Source: JAQGMV01 sp963828715 (GTDB lineage: Bacteria; Pseudomonadota; Gammaproteobacteria; Burkholderiales; SG8-41). From it: a stretch of 64,000 bases of DNA. The DNA lies in the NCBI GenBank assembly GCA_963828715.1, contig CAWHFX010000004.1:62001-126000 (forward strand), written 5' to 3'. Under the pieces are notes generated by a model. It was not told the origin of the DNA. It did not search any database and saw nothing but the letters and a program-made list of their open reading frames with translations. How positions within the stretch are numbered: position 1 is the first letter of the stretch; each line of letters starts with the position of its first letter. Positions 16,466 through 27,052 of this stretch are shown here, in pieces. The translations under genes were made by a program, and so were the position numbers.

Positions 16466-17449
16466 TCACTTGATCTTCTTCGCCCGCTCCCACGGCTCGC
16501 TCGCGAACGCGCCGTCCGGCGGATCGTTCTTCACGACTCCGGCCGCCTTTGCAATCTGGTGCAGGCGCTTGAGCGACGCAATGTCCGACGGCTCGAACGA
16601 TGCCATGTACGCGCCTTCCCACTGGTTCGCATAAGCGAGCGCGTCGTCCGCTTTCATGTTCGCGCTCTTCTGCAGGACCTCCGCCACGCGCTGGTGGTTC
16701 TTCGCACCGAACTCGAGGGCTCTGCGCACGGCTGCGATGAACTGCGCGACGCCCTGCGGTTGTTTGGCGAGATAGTCGTTGTGCACGATGGTCACGGCCA
16801 GGATCGGAACGGCGCTGGATTTCGTCAGCTTCTTCCATTCATCGACGATGCTCGCGAGACTGCGCGGCTTCACTTCTTCGATCTGCGCGAGTGTGACGGA
16901 GCGTATGGCTGCCGCATCGGTGTCCTTCTGCACGAGGAACTGCGCCAGTCTCGCCTCGTTACCGGGCACGACGCTGTAGTCCGTACCCTTCAGTCCGAAA
17001 TTGTTCTCGAGAATGGCGGTCGTGATCGCGTGCGTCGCGCTGCCCGGCGGCGACATGCCGATCTTGCGGCCTTTCAACTCGGAAACCGACTTGATGGGCG
17101 AGCCCGGCAGAACCACGATCTGGCCTTCGAGGATCTGCGTCGCGAGCACGATCTTGATCGGAACGCCGTCGCCGGCGATCTGCATCGAAGCCGTCGATGG
17201 CGCGGCGAACGCGATGTCGATGCCGTGCGAAACGATCGCCCGCGTCGGACCGTTGACTTCTGCGAACTTCACCCATTCGACGTCGAGACCGGCCTGTTCG
17301 GCGAACTTCATCTGCTCCATCACCGCCCCGAAGCCGAGGCTGAAGCCGCTGGTCCAATAGCCGATCTTGACCTTCTGGGCGAACGCGGGGCCGTGCATGA
17401 CGAGGAGTGCTGCGATAACGGCCAACGTAGTGCGAAACAGCGGCTTCAA
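16466..17449 (-). CDS. NitT/TauT-type ABC transporter substrate-binding protein (NMT1-like)
   Basis: This periplasmic receptor of the nitrate/sulfonate/aromatic importer class has a signal peptide (MKPLFRTTLAVIAALLVMHG, cleaved after AFA) and the family core VKIGYWTSGFSLGFGAVMEQ. ELKGRKIGMSPPGSATH and LAQFLVQKDTDAA are also typical. I chose TTG 17449 because GGAGGAAG sits 5 bases before it; the ATG 15 bases upstream lies inside that ribosome site. It belongs with the ATPase and permease genes of the same operon. Ligands in this family range from sulfonates to phthalates, and the operon suggests an organic acid. Confidence 0.88.
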   Translation of the reverse strand: MKPLFRTTLAVIAALLVMHGPAFAQKVKIGYWTSGFSLGFGAVMEQMKFAEQAGLDVEWVKFAEVNGPTRAIVSHGIDIAFAAPSTASMQIAGDGVPIKIVLATQILEGQIVVLPGSPIKSVSELKGRKIGMSPPGSATHAITTAILENNFGLKGTDYSVVPGNEARLAQFLVQKDTDAAAIRSVTLAQIEEVKPRSLASIVDEWKKLTKSSAVPILAVTIVHNDYLAKQPQGVAQFIAAVRRALEFGAKNHQRVAEVLQKSANMKADDALAYANQWEGAYMASFEPSDIASLKRLHQIAKAAGVVKNDPPDGAFASEPWERAKKIK

Positions 17450-17481
17450 GACGCCTTCCTCCATCGAAATTGTCGAGGCTT

Positions 17482-18271
17482 CTAAATCAGCGCCCGCAGG
17501 TGCTGGATGTACCGCGTTACCGCGGGCTCGGTCGGATCGCGCGGCCGTTCGAGCTCGATCGGCGTCACTTCCCGCACGCGTCCGGGCCGCGGTGCCATGA
17601 CCACGACCGCGTCCGCGAGAATCACCGCTTCCTCGACGTCATGCGTGACGAACACGATGCTCATCTTCTTCAACTGATGGATGCGCAGCAGCTCCGCGTG
17701 CATGAGCGAGCGGGTCTGTGCGTCGAGGCGCGAGAACGGTTCGTCCATGAGCAATATGCAGGGCTCGAGAACGAGGCTTCGCGCCAGCGCCACGCGGCTG
17801 CGCATGCCGCCGGAAAGCTGGTACGGAAATGCGTCTTCGAAACCGGTGAGCCCGACCAGCTCCAGCGCGGCGCTCGCCCGGACCCGGCGCTCGTTGCGCG
17901 CTGTCGAGCCGGCTTCCAGCGCGAACTCCACGTTTCCGAGTGCCGAGCGCCACGGCAGCAGCCGGTCTTCCTGAAACATGTAGCTCACGTCGCGCCAGTT
18001 TGCTGAATTCCTCGGCCGGCACGCCGTTGATGCACACGCGCCCCGTGTCGGCCTTGACGATGCCCGAGATGATATTGAGCAGTGTGCTCTTGCCACCGCC
18101 GGATGCGCCGACGATGGCGACGATGCCGTGCGCAGGTACAGAAAGATCGACGTTCTCCAGCACGTGCAACGGCCCATCGGCCGACGCAAACCACTTGCTC
18201 ACGTGTTGCACCGTGATCGCCGCCGCAGCACGCGGCGGTCTCGTGGCCTCGGCGAGGACCGCGCTTTCCAT
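17482..18271 (-). CDS. ABC transporter ATP-binding protein, NitT/TauT class (frameshifted at ~17992)
   Basis: This is the cytoplasmic ATPase of the importer. Before the shift: AITVQHVSKWFAS, Walker A GASGGGKST and INGVPAEEFSKLA. After it: DVSYMFQEDRLLPW (Q-loop), signature LSGGM, Walker B CILLMDEP, and H-loop FVTHD, so the gene is intact apart from one extra base. The start ATG at 18271 overlaps the UbiD stop (TGATG), which suggests translational coupling. The LPW motif after the Q-loop and the short length are typical of the SsuB/TauB/NrtD branch. Confidence 0.87.
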
Positions 18272-19880
18272 CAGGCGCTCGTCGGCGGTTTCGCCGCGTG
18301 AATCGAGCCGCGTACGCACAGACGACCGCGCGCGTCCTGCCACAATTTCTCATCGGCGTGGAGCTTGCCCAGCGCGCGAGCAACCAGTGGAAACGGGTGC
18401 TGAGCGCACCTTTCTGCGACTTCGGAGTAATAGAGCGGCGTCTTCTCGATGAGCGCAAGGATCTCGCGGGCGAGCATTCCCAATCGTTCTTCATCGCGCG
18501 GCACGCGCGCGTGCGGCCCGTCTGCCTTGCCTGCGACGTAATCTGCGACCCTGGCGCGATCGGCATAGGCGTAGGCGATCCGCTCGAAGCGCTCGTGCGG
18601 CACGCCTTCCGGTATGGTCGCATCGATTCCGATTTTTGCGCCGATCGGAACGATGCCTGGAGGCGTCACGGGCAGGCTCGGATCGAGCGGCTTCGCGCGC
18701 GCGCCTGGAATAACGATGACGTCGCGGTCGCCCTGCACGCGCGTCGCGATCGCCCATTCCACATCCATCGGGTTGTTGACGTCGATGTCCTCGTCCACCA
18801 CGACGACGTGCTTCAGATCCATTACGGAGAGCGCCGCGAGGAGCGCGTTCTTGCCTTCGCCAGGCTGCTTGCGGATCGATACGACCGCGTGCCAGAAAGC
18901 GCAGCCACCGAGCGTCACGTTGATATCTTTCACTTGTACGCCGGCGTTCTTGAGCGCGGCGCGGATCGCGGCGTAACGCGTCGGCGCGGCGAGCCAGGTG
19001 TTTTCCCATGGCATGTGCAGCGCGTAGTAAACGGCGTCCTCGCGCATCGTGATCGCTTTCACGCGCACGAGCGGATTCCAGTGCAGTCCGCCCATGAGTC
19101 GCGTGAATTCGCCGAAACGGCCTTCGGGATACGTCCAACCGGTCGGCAGGATCTCCGCTTCGAGCACGATTTCGGCATCCGCGAGGCAGGGCAGGTCGAC
19201 GGTCTCGCATTGCGCAAGCTCGACGGGCTGCCCTCGCAGCCCGCCTGCGATCGCCATCTCGTCGACCCCGATGGGCGCACGAAATCCGGCGCCCATGATT
19301 TCGACCGGGTGTGTGCCGATCGAAATCGAAATCGGGCAGGGCCGTCCCGCGGCGTAGGCACGCTGCGCGTAAAGACGCATGTTGTTCGGCGTCACGATGT
19401 CGATGCCGGTGAGGTTCCGCTCCTTCACCATGAAGCGATAGATGCCGGAGTTGAGCCCGTACTCCGGATCTTTCGACATGACGATACCCGCCGTGATCAT
19501 CGGGCCGCCATCGTAGATCGAGGACATCGGAATCGGCAGCGAGAAGAGGTCGACCTCATCGCCCGTCGTCGTCACCTGCTGGTGGCGCGCTTTCTCGACG
19601 ATACCGCGGCGGGATCGGGTTGTCGATGCGCGTGGCGCAGCCGATGCTCGATCTCACCGTACTCCGTGCAGCCCATGCCCATCATCGAGCGCTCGCGCGT
19701 GCGGATGATGCCGGAGACGACCGGCATCTCGTAGCCGATGACGTCATGAAAGAAGAGCGCTTTGTCGGACTGATCCACCAGCGTCGCGATGTGGCGGATG
19801 TCGACGGGCTGCCGTATGTCGAGCATCTCGCCCGAAGCACGCAGGCGTTCGAGGAACTCGCGGAAGTTTTCTTTCATCAT
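18271..19880 (-). CDS. UbiD family decarboxylase (frameshifted at ~19603 and ~19628)
   Basis: This is a prenylated-FMN-dependent reversible decarboxylase for alpha,beta-unsaturated or aromatic acids. The N-terminus NFREFLERLRASGEMLDIRQ to YGEIEHRLRHA lies in one frame, a short IDNPIPPR segment in the second, and the large remainder from HQQVTTTGDEVDLFSLPIPM in the third, so two extra bases are present. The family blocks NSGIYRFMVKERNLTGI, GTHPVEIMGA, and GGCAFWHAVVSIRKQPGEGK are conserved. Its ATG overlaps the UbiX stop by 4 bases and its stop overlaps the ATPase start. It is about 530 residues. The substrate is unknown; an acyl-CoA cannot be excluded, given the ligase in the operon. Confidence 0.87.
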
Positions 19881-20492
19881 TCGTCTTTCAGCACGTCGTT
19901 CTTGATGCCCTGCCAGCGTACGAGGGACGTATGCTCGATGCCGAAGAGGTCCAGCACGCGGCCGACGGTATGGTTCGACCAGTTCGTCGATGCTCGTGGC
20001 GCCGCTGTAGAACGCCGGCACCGGGGGGAATATGACGCCGCCCATTTCGGTTACGGCGACCATGTTGCGCAGATGTGCGAGATTGAGCGGCGCCTCGCGC
20101 GTGACGAGCACGAGCCGCCGCCGCTCCTTGAGCACCACGTCCGCCGCACGCGTTATCAGATTGTCGGAAAACGCGTGCGCAATGGCCGACAGCGTTTTCA
20201 TCGAGCACGGCGCGATCACCATGCCCGCGGTTATGAACGAGCCGCTCGCGATCGAGGCGCCGACGTCACGCACGTTGTGTACGACGTGCGCGCGCTCGTA
20301 GACGTCCTTGCGCGCGAGACGGTATTCCTGCCACAGGTTGAGCATGCCTGCGTCGGAAACGATGAGATGGCTTTCCCACCCCGGCGTCGCACGAACCGCG
20401 TCGAGAAGCCGCAGCCCGTATATGGAGCCGGTCGCGCCGGTCATCGCAACGATCAGCCGCCGGGCTGGCGCGCTACTCGGTGAGTCCGACAT
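19877..20492 (-). CDS. ubiX: UbiX family flavin prenyltransferase (frameshifted at ~19972)
   Basis: It makes prenylated FMN, the cofactor of UbiD enzymes, from FMN and dimethylallyl phosphate. The N-terminal IVAMTGATGSIYGLRLLDA, the central APCSMKTLSAIAHAFSDNL, and LVLVTREAPLNLAHLRNM with FPPVPAFYSG are diagnostic. The C-terminus (HTVGRVLDLFGIEHTSLVRW) follows after one extra base. It overlaps the permease stop (TAATG) and the UbiD start (ATGA). A UbiX immediately upstream of its UbiD in the same message implies dedicated cofactor supply. Confidence 0.88.
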
Positions 20493-21346
20493 TACGAGCT
20501 CTCTGCTTCCTTCTTCCAGCGGAACCAATGATTTTCGAGTGGGCGCAGCACACCCATTTCGAGCGCGGCCATCATGACGACGAGGGCGAGCGTCCAGGCG
20601 AATACCTGATCGGTCTGGATGAGATCCGCAGCCTGGCGCAACCGGTATCCTACACCGCTCGACGAGCCGATCGTCTCCGCGACGAGCGAGACGCGCCACC
20701 CGAATCCGAAAGCGAGCCGTGCGCCCGAGAAGAAGTACGGCAGGATCGTCGGCAGATAGATCTTGGTCATCACCTTGTACTGCGGCATGCGCAGGATGTG
20801 GGCGAGCTCGATGAAGTCCGCGTTTACCGTGCGCGTGCCCTGCCACACGTTGGTGACGATGAGCGGCATGGCGGTCATGAAGACCACGAAGATCGTGGTC
20901 GCATTCGATATCCCGAACCAGATGATGGCGAAGATCGCCCAGATCGCCGATGAGACGGTGTTCATGACCGGGATCACCGGCTCGAAGAATTCGCCGACGC
21001 GCCGCACCGCGCCGAGCAGGATGCCGAGCGGCAGTCCGATCACGGTCGCGAGAATGAAACCCGCGACAACGCGCCCGAGCGTGATCGCGAGGTTATGCCA
21101 GAGGTCGCCGTTCGCGGCTATCAGGCGCAGGGCTTCGAAAACACGCGGTGGCCCGGGCAGGACGAAGTGCGGCATGGGCAGCGACGCGATCCACCAGATC
21201 GCGATGAGCAGCACGACCAGCGTCACACGCTGCGCGAGCAGGTCGGCTCGCCACTTACGCGGGGCGATGCGCGCGGGGACGCCTTGCTCGGGCAGACGGG
21301 ACACCTGGCCATCGCGCCTCTCGCCTGTTGCGTCCCGCCCTTCCAC
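20492..21346 (-). CDS. ABC transporter permease, NitT/TauT class
   Basis: This inner-membrane permease has about six hydrophobic segments, starting VTLVVLLIAIWWIASL. HFVLPGPPRVFEALRLI and HNLAITLGRVVAGFILATVIGLP are hallmarks of the SsuC/TauC branch. The cytoplasmic loop FIELAHILRMPQYKVMTKIY corresponds to the ATPase-coupling region. GTG 21346 is preferred (GAAGGGA 4 bases upstream, start adjacent to the thioesterase stop); GTG 21304 is an alternative. With the binding protein and ATPase it completes the importer, split around ubiX and UbiD in gene order. Confidence 0.85.
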   Translation of the reverse strand: MEGRDATGERRDGQVSRLPEQGVPARIAPRKWRADLLAQRVTLVVLLIAIWWIASLPMPHFVLPGPPRVFEALRLIAANGDLWHNLAITLGRVVAGFILATVIGLPLGILLGAVRRVGEFFEPVIPVMNTVSSAIWAIFAIIWFGISNATTIFVVFMTAMPLIVTNVWQGTRTVNADFIELAHILRMPQYKVMTKIYLPTILPYFFSGARLAFGFGWRVSLVAETIGSSSGVGYRLRQAADLIQTDQVFAWTLALVVMMAALEMGVLRPLENHWFRWKKEAESS

Positions 21347-21347
21347 A

Positions 21348-21770
21348 CTATCCCTTCGGCGGAGCCGTGAAGTACGTGCCGCGCCCGCTCGCGACCAGCG
21401 CCCCATCTTTGTCGTACACATACGCTTCTGCAGTCGCGTATTGACCGCCCATGCGAACGATGCGCGCTTTCGCCGTGAGATCGCCCGGCATGGCTGCCCT
21501 GTGATAGTCGACGCGCAGATCGATCGTCGGTACGGGGCGGCCGAGCTCGGCCGCAATCACGTAGTCCGCAATGGTATCGACGATCGCCGCGAGAATGCCG
21601 CCGTGCGTGTATCTGCGCTCGGGATTCACGACCCATTCCTCGCGCCAGGTTGCCGTGACCTCGAGGCCCTCGCTGTCCGACTTCACGATCCTGAAGTCGA
21701 GCCACTGGTTGAAGGGTCCGCGCGTAATGAGCTGCTGAAGTCTGTCGATGCCGATGCGGGTATCGCTCAT
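21348..21770 (-). CDS. PaaI-like hotdog thioesterase
   Basis: This 140-residue single hotdog domain shows VVNPERRYTHGGILAAIVDTIADY, which contains the HGG(I/V) motif and the helix-borne acidic residue (Asp in VDTIAD) used by PaaI-type thioesterases, followed by TIDLRVDYHRAAMPGDL and the terminal GRGTYFTAP. Its start overlaps the CoA-ligase stop by 4 bases (ATGA). It would hydrolyse an aromatic or aliphatic acyl-CoA made by that ligase, as a salvage or product-release step. Confidence 0.87.
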   Translation of the reverse strand: MSDTRIGIDRLQQLITRGPFNQWLDFRIVKSDSEGLEVTATWREEWVVNPERRYTHGGILAAIVDTIADYVIAAELGRPVPTIDLRVDYHRAAMPGDLTAKARIVRMGGQYATAEAYVYDKDGALVASGRGTYFTAPPKG

Positions 21771-23326
21771 GCCTGATTTCTCGCTGTTGTGTGCGGCGTC
21801 TCGAGTGTGCCTTCCGCCACCCACTGGCGCAGCAAGCCGCGATCGATCTTGTTGGTGCCGGCGAGCGGCAGGTGATCCAGAAAGAACACACGCCGCGGGT
21901 GCTGATAGGCCGGCCCGTTGCGCGAGCGCGAACTGTTTGAGCTCATCCTCGGTCGCGCTTGCCGATTCGCGCAGCACGACGAACGCGTACGGTACCTGGC
22001 CCTTCAATTCGTGGTCGAACGGCATCACATACGCCTGGTGCACGGCCGGGTGCCGCTCGAGCAGCGATTCGACTTCGATGGGAAAGATGTTCTCGCCACC
22101 CGAGACGAACATGTCGTCGTTACGTCCGACGAAGTAGTAGAAACCGTCCGCGTCGCGGCGGCAGACGTCGCCGGTGTAATACCAGCCATCGCGGATCCGT
22201 CGCGCCGATTCTTCGGGCAGGTTGTGATATGCCGAGCAGGATGCCGGGATTGCGCACGATGAGCTCGCCCTCGTTCTCGTCCGGCCCTCCGACGAGCCGC
22301 GCCTCCGTTCCTGCATACGGCACGCCAATCGAACCGGACGGCCGCGGCTCGTCCGTCGGGATGCGGCCCGAGCGGCACCGGTCCGCCCTCGGTCACGCCG
22401 TATACGACCAGCGGTTCGGCATTGGGAAAGGCGGCCCGCAACTGCTCCAGGAGTCGCGCCGAAGACGGCGCGGATCCCATCATGACGGTGCGCACCGATG
22501 ATGTGTCGATCCGTTTCAGGAGATCCGCGCGTGCGAGCAGCATCGACATCATCGTCGGCACGCCGGAGATGACGGTCGCGTGGTAACGGCCGATCGCTTC
22601 GATGTAGCGTTCGACGTTGAACTGCGGCAGGAGCACCAGCAACGCGCCGGCCGTCAGCCCTTGCTTGATCGCGTTGAGCGCATTCTTGTGATAGAGCGGC
22701 GCCGCCACGAGGATCACGTCGCGCTCGGTCGTCCCGCGCGTGTGTGCGAGGATGCGCCGGCTCCAGTTCTGTCCGTAATGCGTCAGCAGCACGCCTTTCG
22801 GACGGCCGGTCGAGCCGGACGTATACGGCTGGATCGCGATCGCGTCGGGCGCGGGCTCGAACGCGGTAAACGGGCCGGGATCGAGAAAGCGCTCGAACGC
22901 ATCCGCGGCGGCTCCGTCGAACTCGATGGTGCGCAGCTCAGGCGGACACAATGGGCGCAGCGCGTGCTCGCAGAACATGACCTTTGCGCCGGCATCCTCG
23001 GCGATGAAGCGCACGCTCTCGGCGGCGAGCTTGACGTTGATCGGCACCGGCACGATGCCGGCACGCATCGCGCCGAGGACAGTGGCGACGAACTCGTGGC
23101 GGTTGAGCGAGACGATCGCGATGCGATCGCCTGCCGCGAGACCCGCGCGCGTGAGCCCGCGCGCAACGGCGTTGCACAACGCATCGAGTGCCGCGAAGCT
23201 CAACTCTCGCGCACTTGCGGGCTGGCGCAGATCGACGAGGGCCGTGCGTGTCTCCTGGGCACGCTCTGCAAAAAGCACTCCGAGATTGCCGGCATAGCCG
23301 CGCGGTTCAGGTTGGGGAACGGGCAT
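21767..23326 (-). CDS. AMP-forming acyl-CoA ligase (frameshifted at ~21920, ~22230 and ~22357)
   Basis: This is an ANL-superfamily enzyme that activates a carboxylate to its CoA thioester through an acyl-adenylate. The large domain carries the P-loop IQPYTSGSTGRPKGVLL, VYGVTEGGPVP, and after the shifts GWYYTGDVCRRDADGFYYFVGR. The small domain holds GGENIFPIEVESLL and the C-terminal catalytic Lys in LPLAGTNKID. Three single-base insertions split it over three frames, but every expected block is present. It sits between the alcohol-dehydrogenase-like gene and the thioesterase. Confidence 0.85.
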
Positions 23327-23364
23327 ATCGGAGCGCTTCGTAGGTCCGGTCGTCTGCAGTGCGG

Positions 23365-24370
23365 TCAGGGCGTGATGACGACTTTGCCGAACACCTCCCG
23401 GTTCTCGATCAGGCGCAGGCCCTCCACCGCTTTCTCGAGCGGCAGCACTTCGTCGATGACCGGCTTCATGCGGCCGGCGGCGATCAGGTCCATGAGCGCC
23501 GTCAGATTCTCGTCGTAGAAGCTGTTCGACCCGATGATCTTCAGCTCGAAACTCCAGACGTAGCGCAGATCTTCCTTCGGGTCGTAGCCGGCCGTCGCGC
23601 CGCACACGAGGATGCTGCCGCCGCGCTTCACGCAACGCAGCGTCGGCGCCCACGTGTCGCCACCCGTGAAGTTGACGACGACATTCACACCGCCTTCGTA
23701 CGTGCGGCGCTGCGGTTTGCCGTACTTCTCGACGACCCACTTGGAGAAATCGACGTCCTTGTAGTTGATGACGTGATCGGCGCCGAGTGCTTTCAGCCGC
23801 TCGATCTTGTCCGCGCTCGACGCGCACGCGATCACCTCCGCGCCGCGCATTTTCGCGAGCAGCACGCAGCCCGTGCCGACGCCGCCGCTCGCACCCAGCA
23901 CGAGCACCGTATCACCGTCGTGGATGGTGTCGTGCGTCACGATCATGCGGTGCGCCGTGCCGTAGGCGACCGGGAGCGATGCCGCGTCCTCGAACGAAAC
24001 GGCGTCGGGCATGCGCAGGAGCTGGTGCTCGGCGACGAGGCACTTCTCCGCGAGGCCACCGTGCATCATCTCGCCCATCAGCCCTCTGTTGCGGTTCAGC
24101 GGATTCACCAGCGACGCGATCGCCCGGTTTCCATCCGCTCACGCCGGGTCCAACCTTCAGGACTTCACCTGCAAGGTCCAGTCCGATGATCATCGGCATG
24201 GGGACCTTGATGCCGGGCATGCCGCGCACGGTGAAGACGTCGTGGTAATTGAACGACGTCGCGCGCACCCGCAGGACGACGTGACCTTCCGTGACCTCCG
24301 GGTCCGGAAAGTCCGGCACGTACTGAAGCTGTTCCAGCCCGCCGTGTTCACGCAGGACGACTGCTTTCAT
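23365..24370 (-). CDS. Zinc-binding alcohol dehydrogenase / quinone reductase family (MDR; frameshifted at ~24112)
   Basis: This medium-chain dehydrogenase/reductase has the N-terminal GroES-like domain MKAVVLREHGGLEQLQYV to GLDLAGEVLKVGPGVSGWKPGDRV. After one extra base it continues NPLNRNRGLMGEMMHGGLAEK and the NAD(P) domain VLVLGASGGVGTGCVLLAKM. It ends NREVFGKVVITP, as quinone-reductase/crotonyl-CoA-reductase-like MDRs do. The catalytic zinc Cys is not evident, so a zinc-free reductase is more likely. It is the first gene of the operon that continues through the ligase, transporter and UbiD. Confidence 0.85.
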
Positions 24371-24599
24371 GTGTCTTCTCCGGAATGGGCGCGGCGCGAC
24401 TCGCACCGCGAGCGATTGTGTTACGCGCCGTCGACCGTGATGCCGAGCTGCGCCAGCGCGTGGCCGGTGAGCATCACCGACAACAGCAGGTTGCGCGCAG
24501 CCTCGAAATTCTAAAGCGCCCGCGCGCTTGCGCAAGCGACGAGCGCTCACATAGAGTCGGCGCAACATGAACCGCCCGCCGCATCACGCCCGCTGATCG

Positions 24600-25349
24600 A
24601 TGCTGGATGCTCTGACGCTGCTGCAATACGCCTGGATTGTGGCAGCGATCTTCGTCGCGTACGTGGCGCGTGGAATGTCGGGTTTTGGCGCCGGCCTCAT
24701 CGCCGCACCGCTTCTCGCCTACGTGCTGCCGCTGCACGTGGTGGTGCCGCTCTGCGGGCTCCTCGTATTCGTTCTGTTCGTATTCCTCACCATCCGCGAT
24801 CGTCACAGCGTGATCTGGGGGGAGCTGAAGGCGCTTGCGGTCCCCACGATCTTCGGCGTCTTCGCGGGCCTCGGCCTGTTCCGACTGCTCGACAATCGCC
24901 TGCTCGTGATCCTGCTCGGCAGCTTCCTCATTCTCTACGGGACCTACATGCTCGCGGTGAATGCGCTCGGATTGCCGCAATTCCGATGTTCCCGGAGATG
25001 GGCGATTCCACTCGGCTTCACCGGCGCATTCTTCGACACGCTGTTCGGTGGCGGTGGAGGCACGCTCGTCGTCATCTATATGCACGGCCGCGAGATCGAG
25101 CGCATGGCGTTTCGCGCGACTCTGGCGACGCTGTGGTTCATGGAAATGGCGACCCGAATTTCGGGCTACGCGCTGGCGGGCTACTACACGCGCGAAGTGC
25201 TGCTCCTGTTCGGGGCCCTGCTTCCCATCACCTGGGCCGGCACCTGGCTCGGCGAGCGGCTCGGAAACCGTGTGAGCCCGGAGACGTTCTCGCGCATACT
25301 AGCGATTTTGCTCATTCTGAGCGGGCTCAGCCTGCTCTTGAAGAAGTAG
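24600..25349 (+). CDS. TauE/SafE family sulfite exporter-like membrane protein
   Basis: This is a 249-residue integral membrane protein of about seven to eight segments. The family repeat core is visible as VAYVARGMSGFGAGLIAAPLL near the N-terminus and GAFFDTLFGGGGGTLVVIYM in the second half. Known members export sulfite, sulfoacetate or other small organosulfur anions; specificity here is unknown. It is divergent from the MDR gene and 10 bases ahead of the glycerol kinase, so the two may be cotranscribed. Confidence 0.86.
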   Translation: MLDALTLLQYAWIVAAIFVAYVARGMSGFGAGLIAAPLLAYVLPLHVVVPLCGLLVFVLFVFLTIRDRHSVIWGELKALAVPTIFGVFAGLGLFRLLDNRLLVILLGSFLILYGTYMLAVNALGLPQFRCSRRWAIPLGFTGAFFDTLFGGGGGTLVVIYMHGREIERMAFRATLATLWFMEMATRISGYALAGYYTREVLLLFGALLPITWAGTWLGERLGNRVSPETFSRILAILLILSGLSLLLKK

Positions 25350-25359
25350 GAAAGGCACC

Positions 25360-26851
25360 ATGAGATTCATCTTGGCGCTGGATCAGGGGACGACCAGCTC
25401 GCGCGCGATCGTTTTCGATGAGCGGGGGCGGGTCCGGGCGCTGGCGCAAAAAGAAATCCGGCAGATCTTTCCACAACCCGGCTGGGTCGAGCACGATCCG
25501 AACGAGATCTGGGCTACGCAGATCGCCGTGGCAACGGAAGTGCTGGCGCGCGCCGGCCTGCAGGCGGCGGATGTGGCGGCTATCGGCATCACCAATCAGC
25601 GCGAGACCACTCTGGTTTGGGACCGCGCGAGCGGTGTCCCTCTATACAACGCGATCGTGTGGCAGGACCGGCGCACGGCCGGCGCATGCAGCGCGCTCGA
25701 GTCGGCCGGTCATGGCAGGCTCATCGGCAGCAGGACCGGTCTCGTGCTGGACGCCTACTTCAGCGGCACGAAACTGCGGTGGATCCTGGATAACGTGCCG
25801 GGTGCGCGAGCGCGTGCGGAGGCGGGTGAGCTCGCGTTCGGCACGATCGACAGCTGGCTCGTGTGGAAGCTCACGGGTGAGCGCTCGCACGTCACCGACG
25901 TGACGAATGCATCGCGGACATTGCTCTTCGACATCCATCGTCGGGACTGGGACGCCGAACTGCTCGACCTGTTCGCGGTGCCGCGGGCCATGCTGCCGCA
26001 GGTGCGGGACTCGAGTGCGGTAATCGCAGAAACCGCCGGACATCTGTTCGCGCGCCCGATCCCGATCGCGAGCATTGCCGGCGACCAGCAGGCGGCGCTG
26101 TTCGGGCAACGCTGTATCGCGCCCGGCATGGTGAAGAACACCTACGGCACCGGCTGTTTCATGCTCATGCACACCGGCCGCACGCCGATGGTTTCGCGCA
26201 ACCGCCTGATTGCGACACCCGCGTGTTCGATCGACGGGCGGCCCCAGTTCGCACTCGAAGGCAGCGTGTTCGTGGCGGGCGCCGCCGTGCAGTGGCTGCG
26301 CGACGGACTGCGCATCATCCGCACCTCCGACGAGGTCGAGCGCCTCGCCGCCGAGGTCGAGGACAATGGTGGCGTGTATGTCGTGCCGGCGTTTGCGGGG
26401 CTCGGCAGCCCGCACTGGGATGCGGGCGCGCGCGGCGCGATCGTCGGTCTCACGCGGGGCGCGACCGCCGGCCACATCGCCCGCGCGACGCTCGAAAGCA
26501 TCGCGTATCAGACCGCCGACGTGCTGCGCGCGATGGAAGACGATGCACCGGTGAGACTGGTCGAGCTGCGTGTCGACGGCGGCGCCACACGCAACAATCT
26601 GCTCATGCAGTTTCAGGCGGACCTCCTGGGCGTCCCGGTCGTGCGCCCGCGGGTACAGGAGACGACTGCTCTCGGCGCCGCGTATCTTGCGGGGTTGGCG
26701 GTCGGCTACTGGAAGAGCGCGGCGAGACATCGACGGCCAGTGGCAGGCCGAACGGACCTTCGAGCCCAAGATGAGCCGTGACCAGGCGTCCACGCTCCTC
26801 GCCGGCTGGACGAAAGCGGTCGGGCGGGCAAAGGACTGGAGCAGCCAGTAA
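25360..26851 (+). CDS. glpK: Glycerol kinase (frameshifted at ~26721)
   Basis: This FGGY kinase makes sn-glycerol 3-phosphate from glycerol and ATP. The first phosphate-binding loop ALDQGTTSSRAIVFDERG, PGWVEHDPNEIW, the substrate-contact ITNQRETTLVWDR, and KNTYGTGCFMLMHTG are all characteristic of GlpK. The last 40 or so residues (DIDGQWQAERTFEPKMS to DWSSQ) lie in a second frame after one extra base, so the protein would be about 496 residues, normal for the family. No glpD or glpF lies nearby. Confidence 0.88.
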
Positions 26852-27052
26852 GCGGCGCCGTATCACGACGTTGCAAGCGTTTCCTTGTCCGCCACCATAT
26901 CGCGCGCACGATAATTGCGGTATAAATCGCGCCGGATGCGCTCCAAAGGGCACGAGCAGCTCGAATGTCCGACAAGTGAGCAGCTTTTGCCCCAGCCGTT
27001 CCACATCGGCCGCGAGCGCGCTCGCGATTGATCCGTCGGAATTGGAGGACGC

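Noticed and set aside
20500..22000. Several plus-strand open frames of 250-500 codons opposite the operon and elsewhere (for example 18298-19734, 34968-36452)
   Set aside because: These are antisense shadows caused by high third-position GC; they are Arg/His/Ala-rich and lie opposite genes with clear family motifs.
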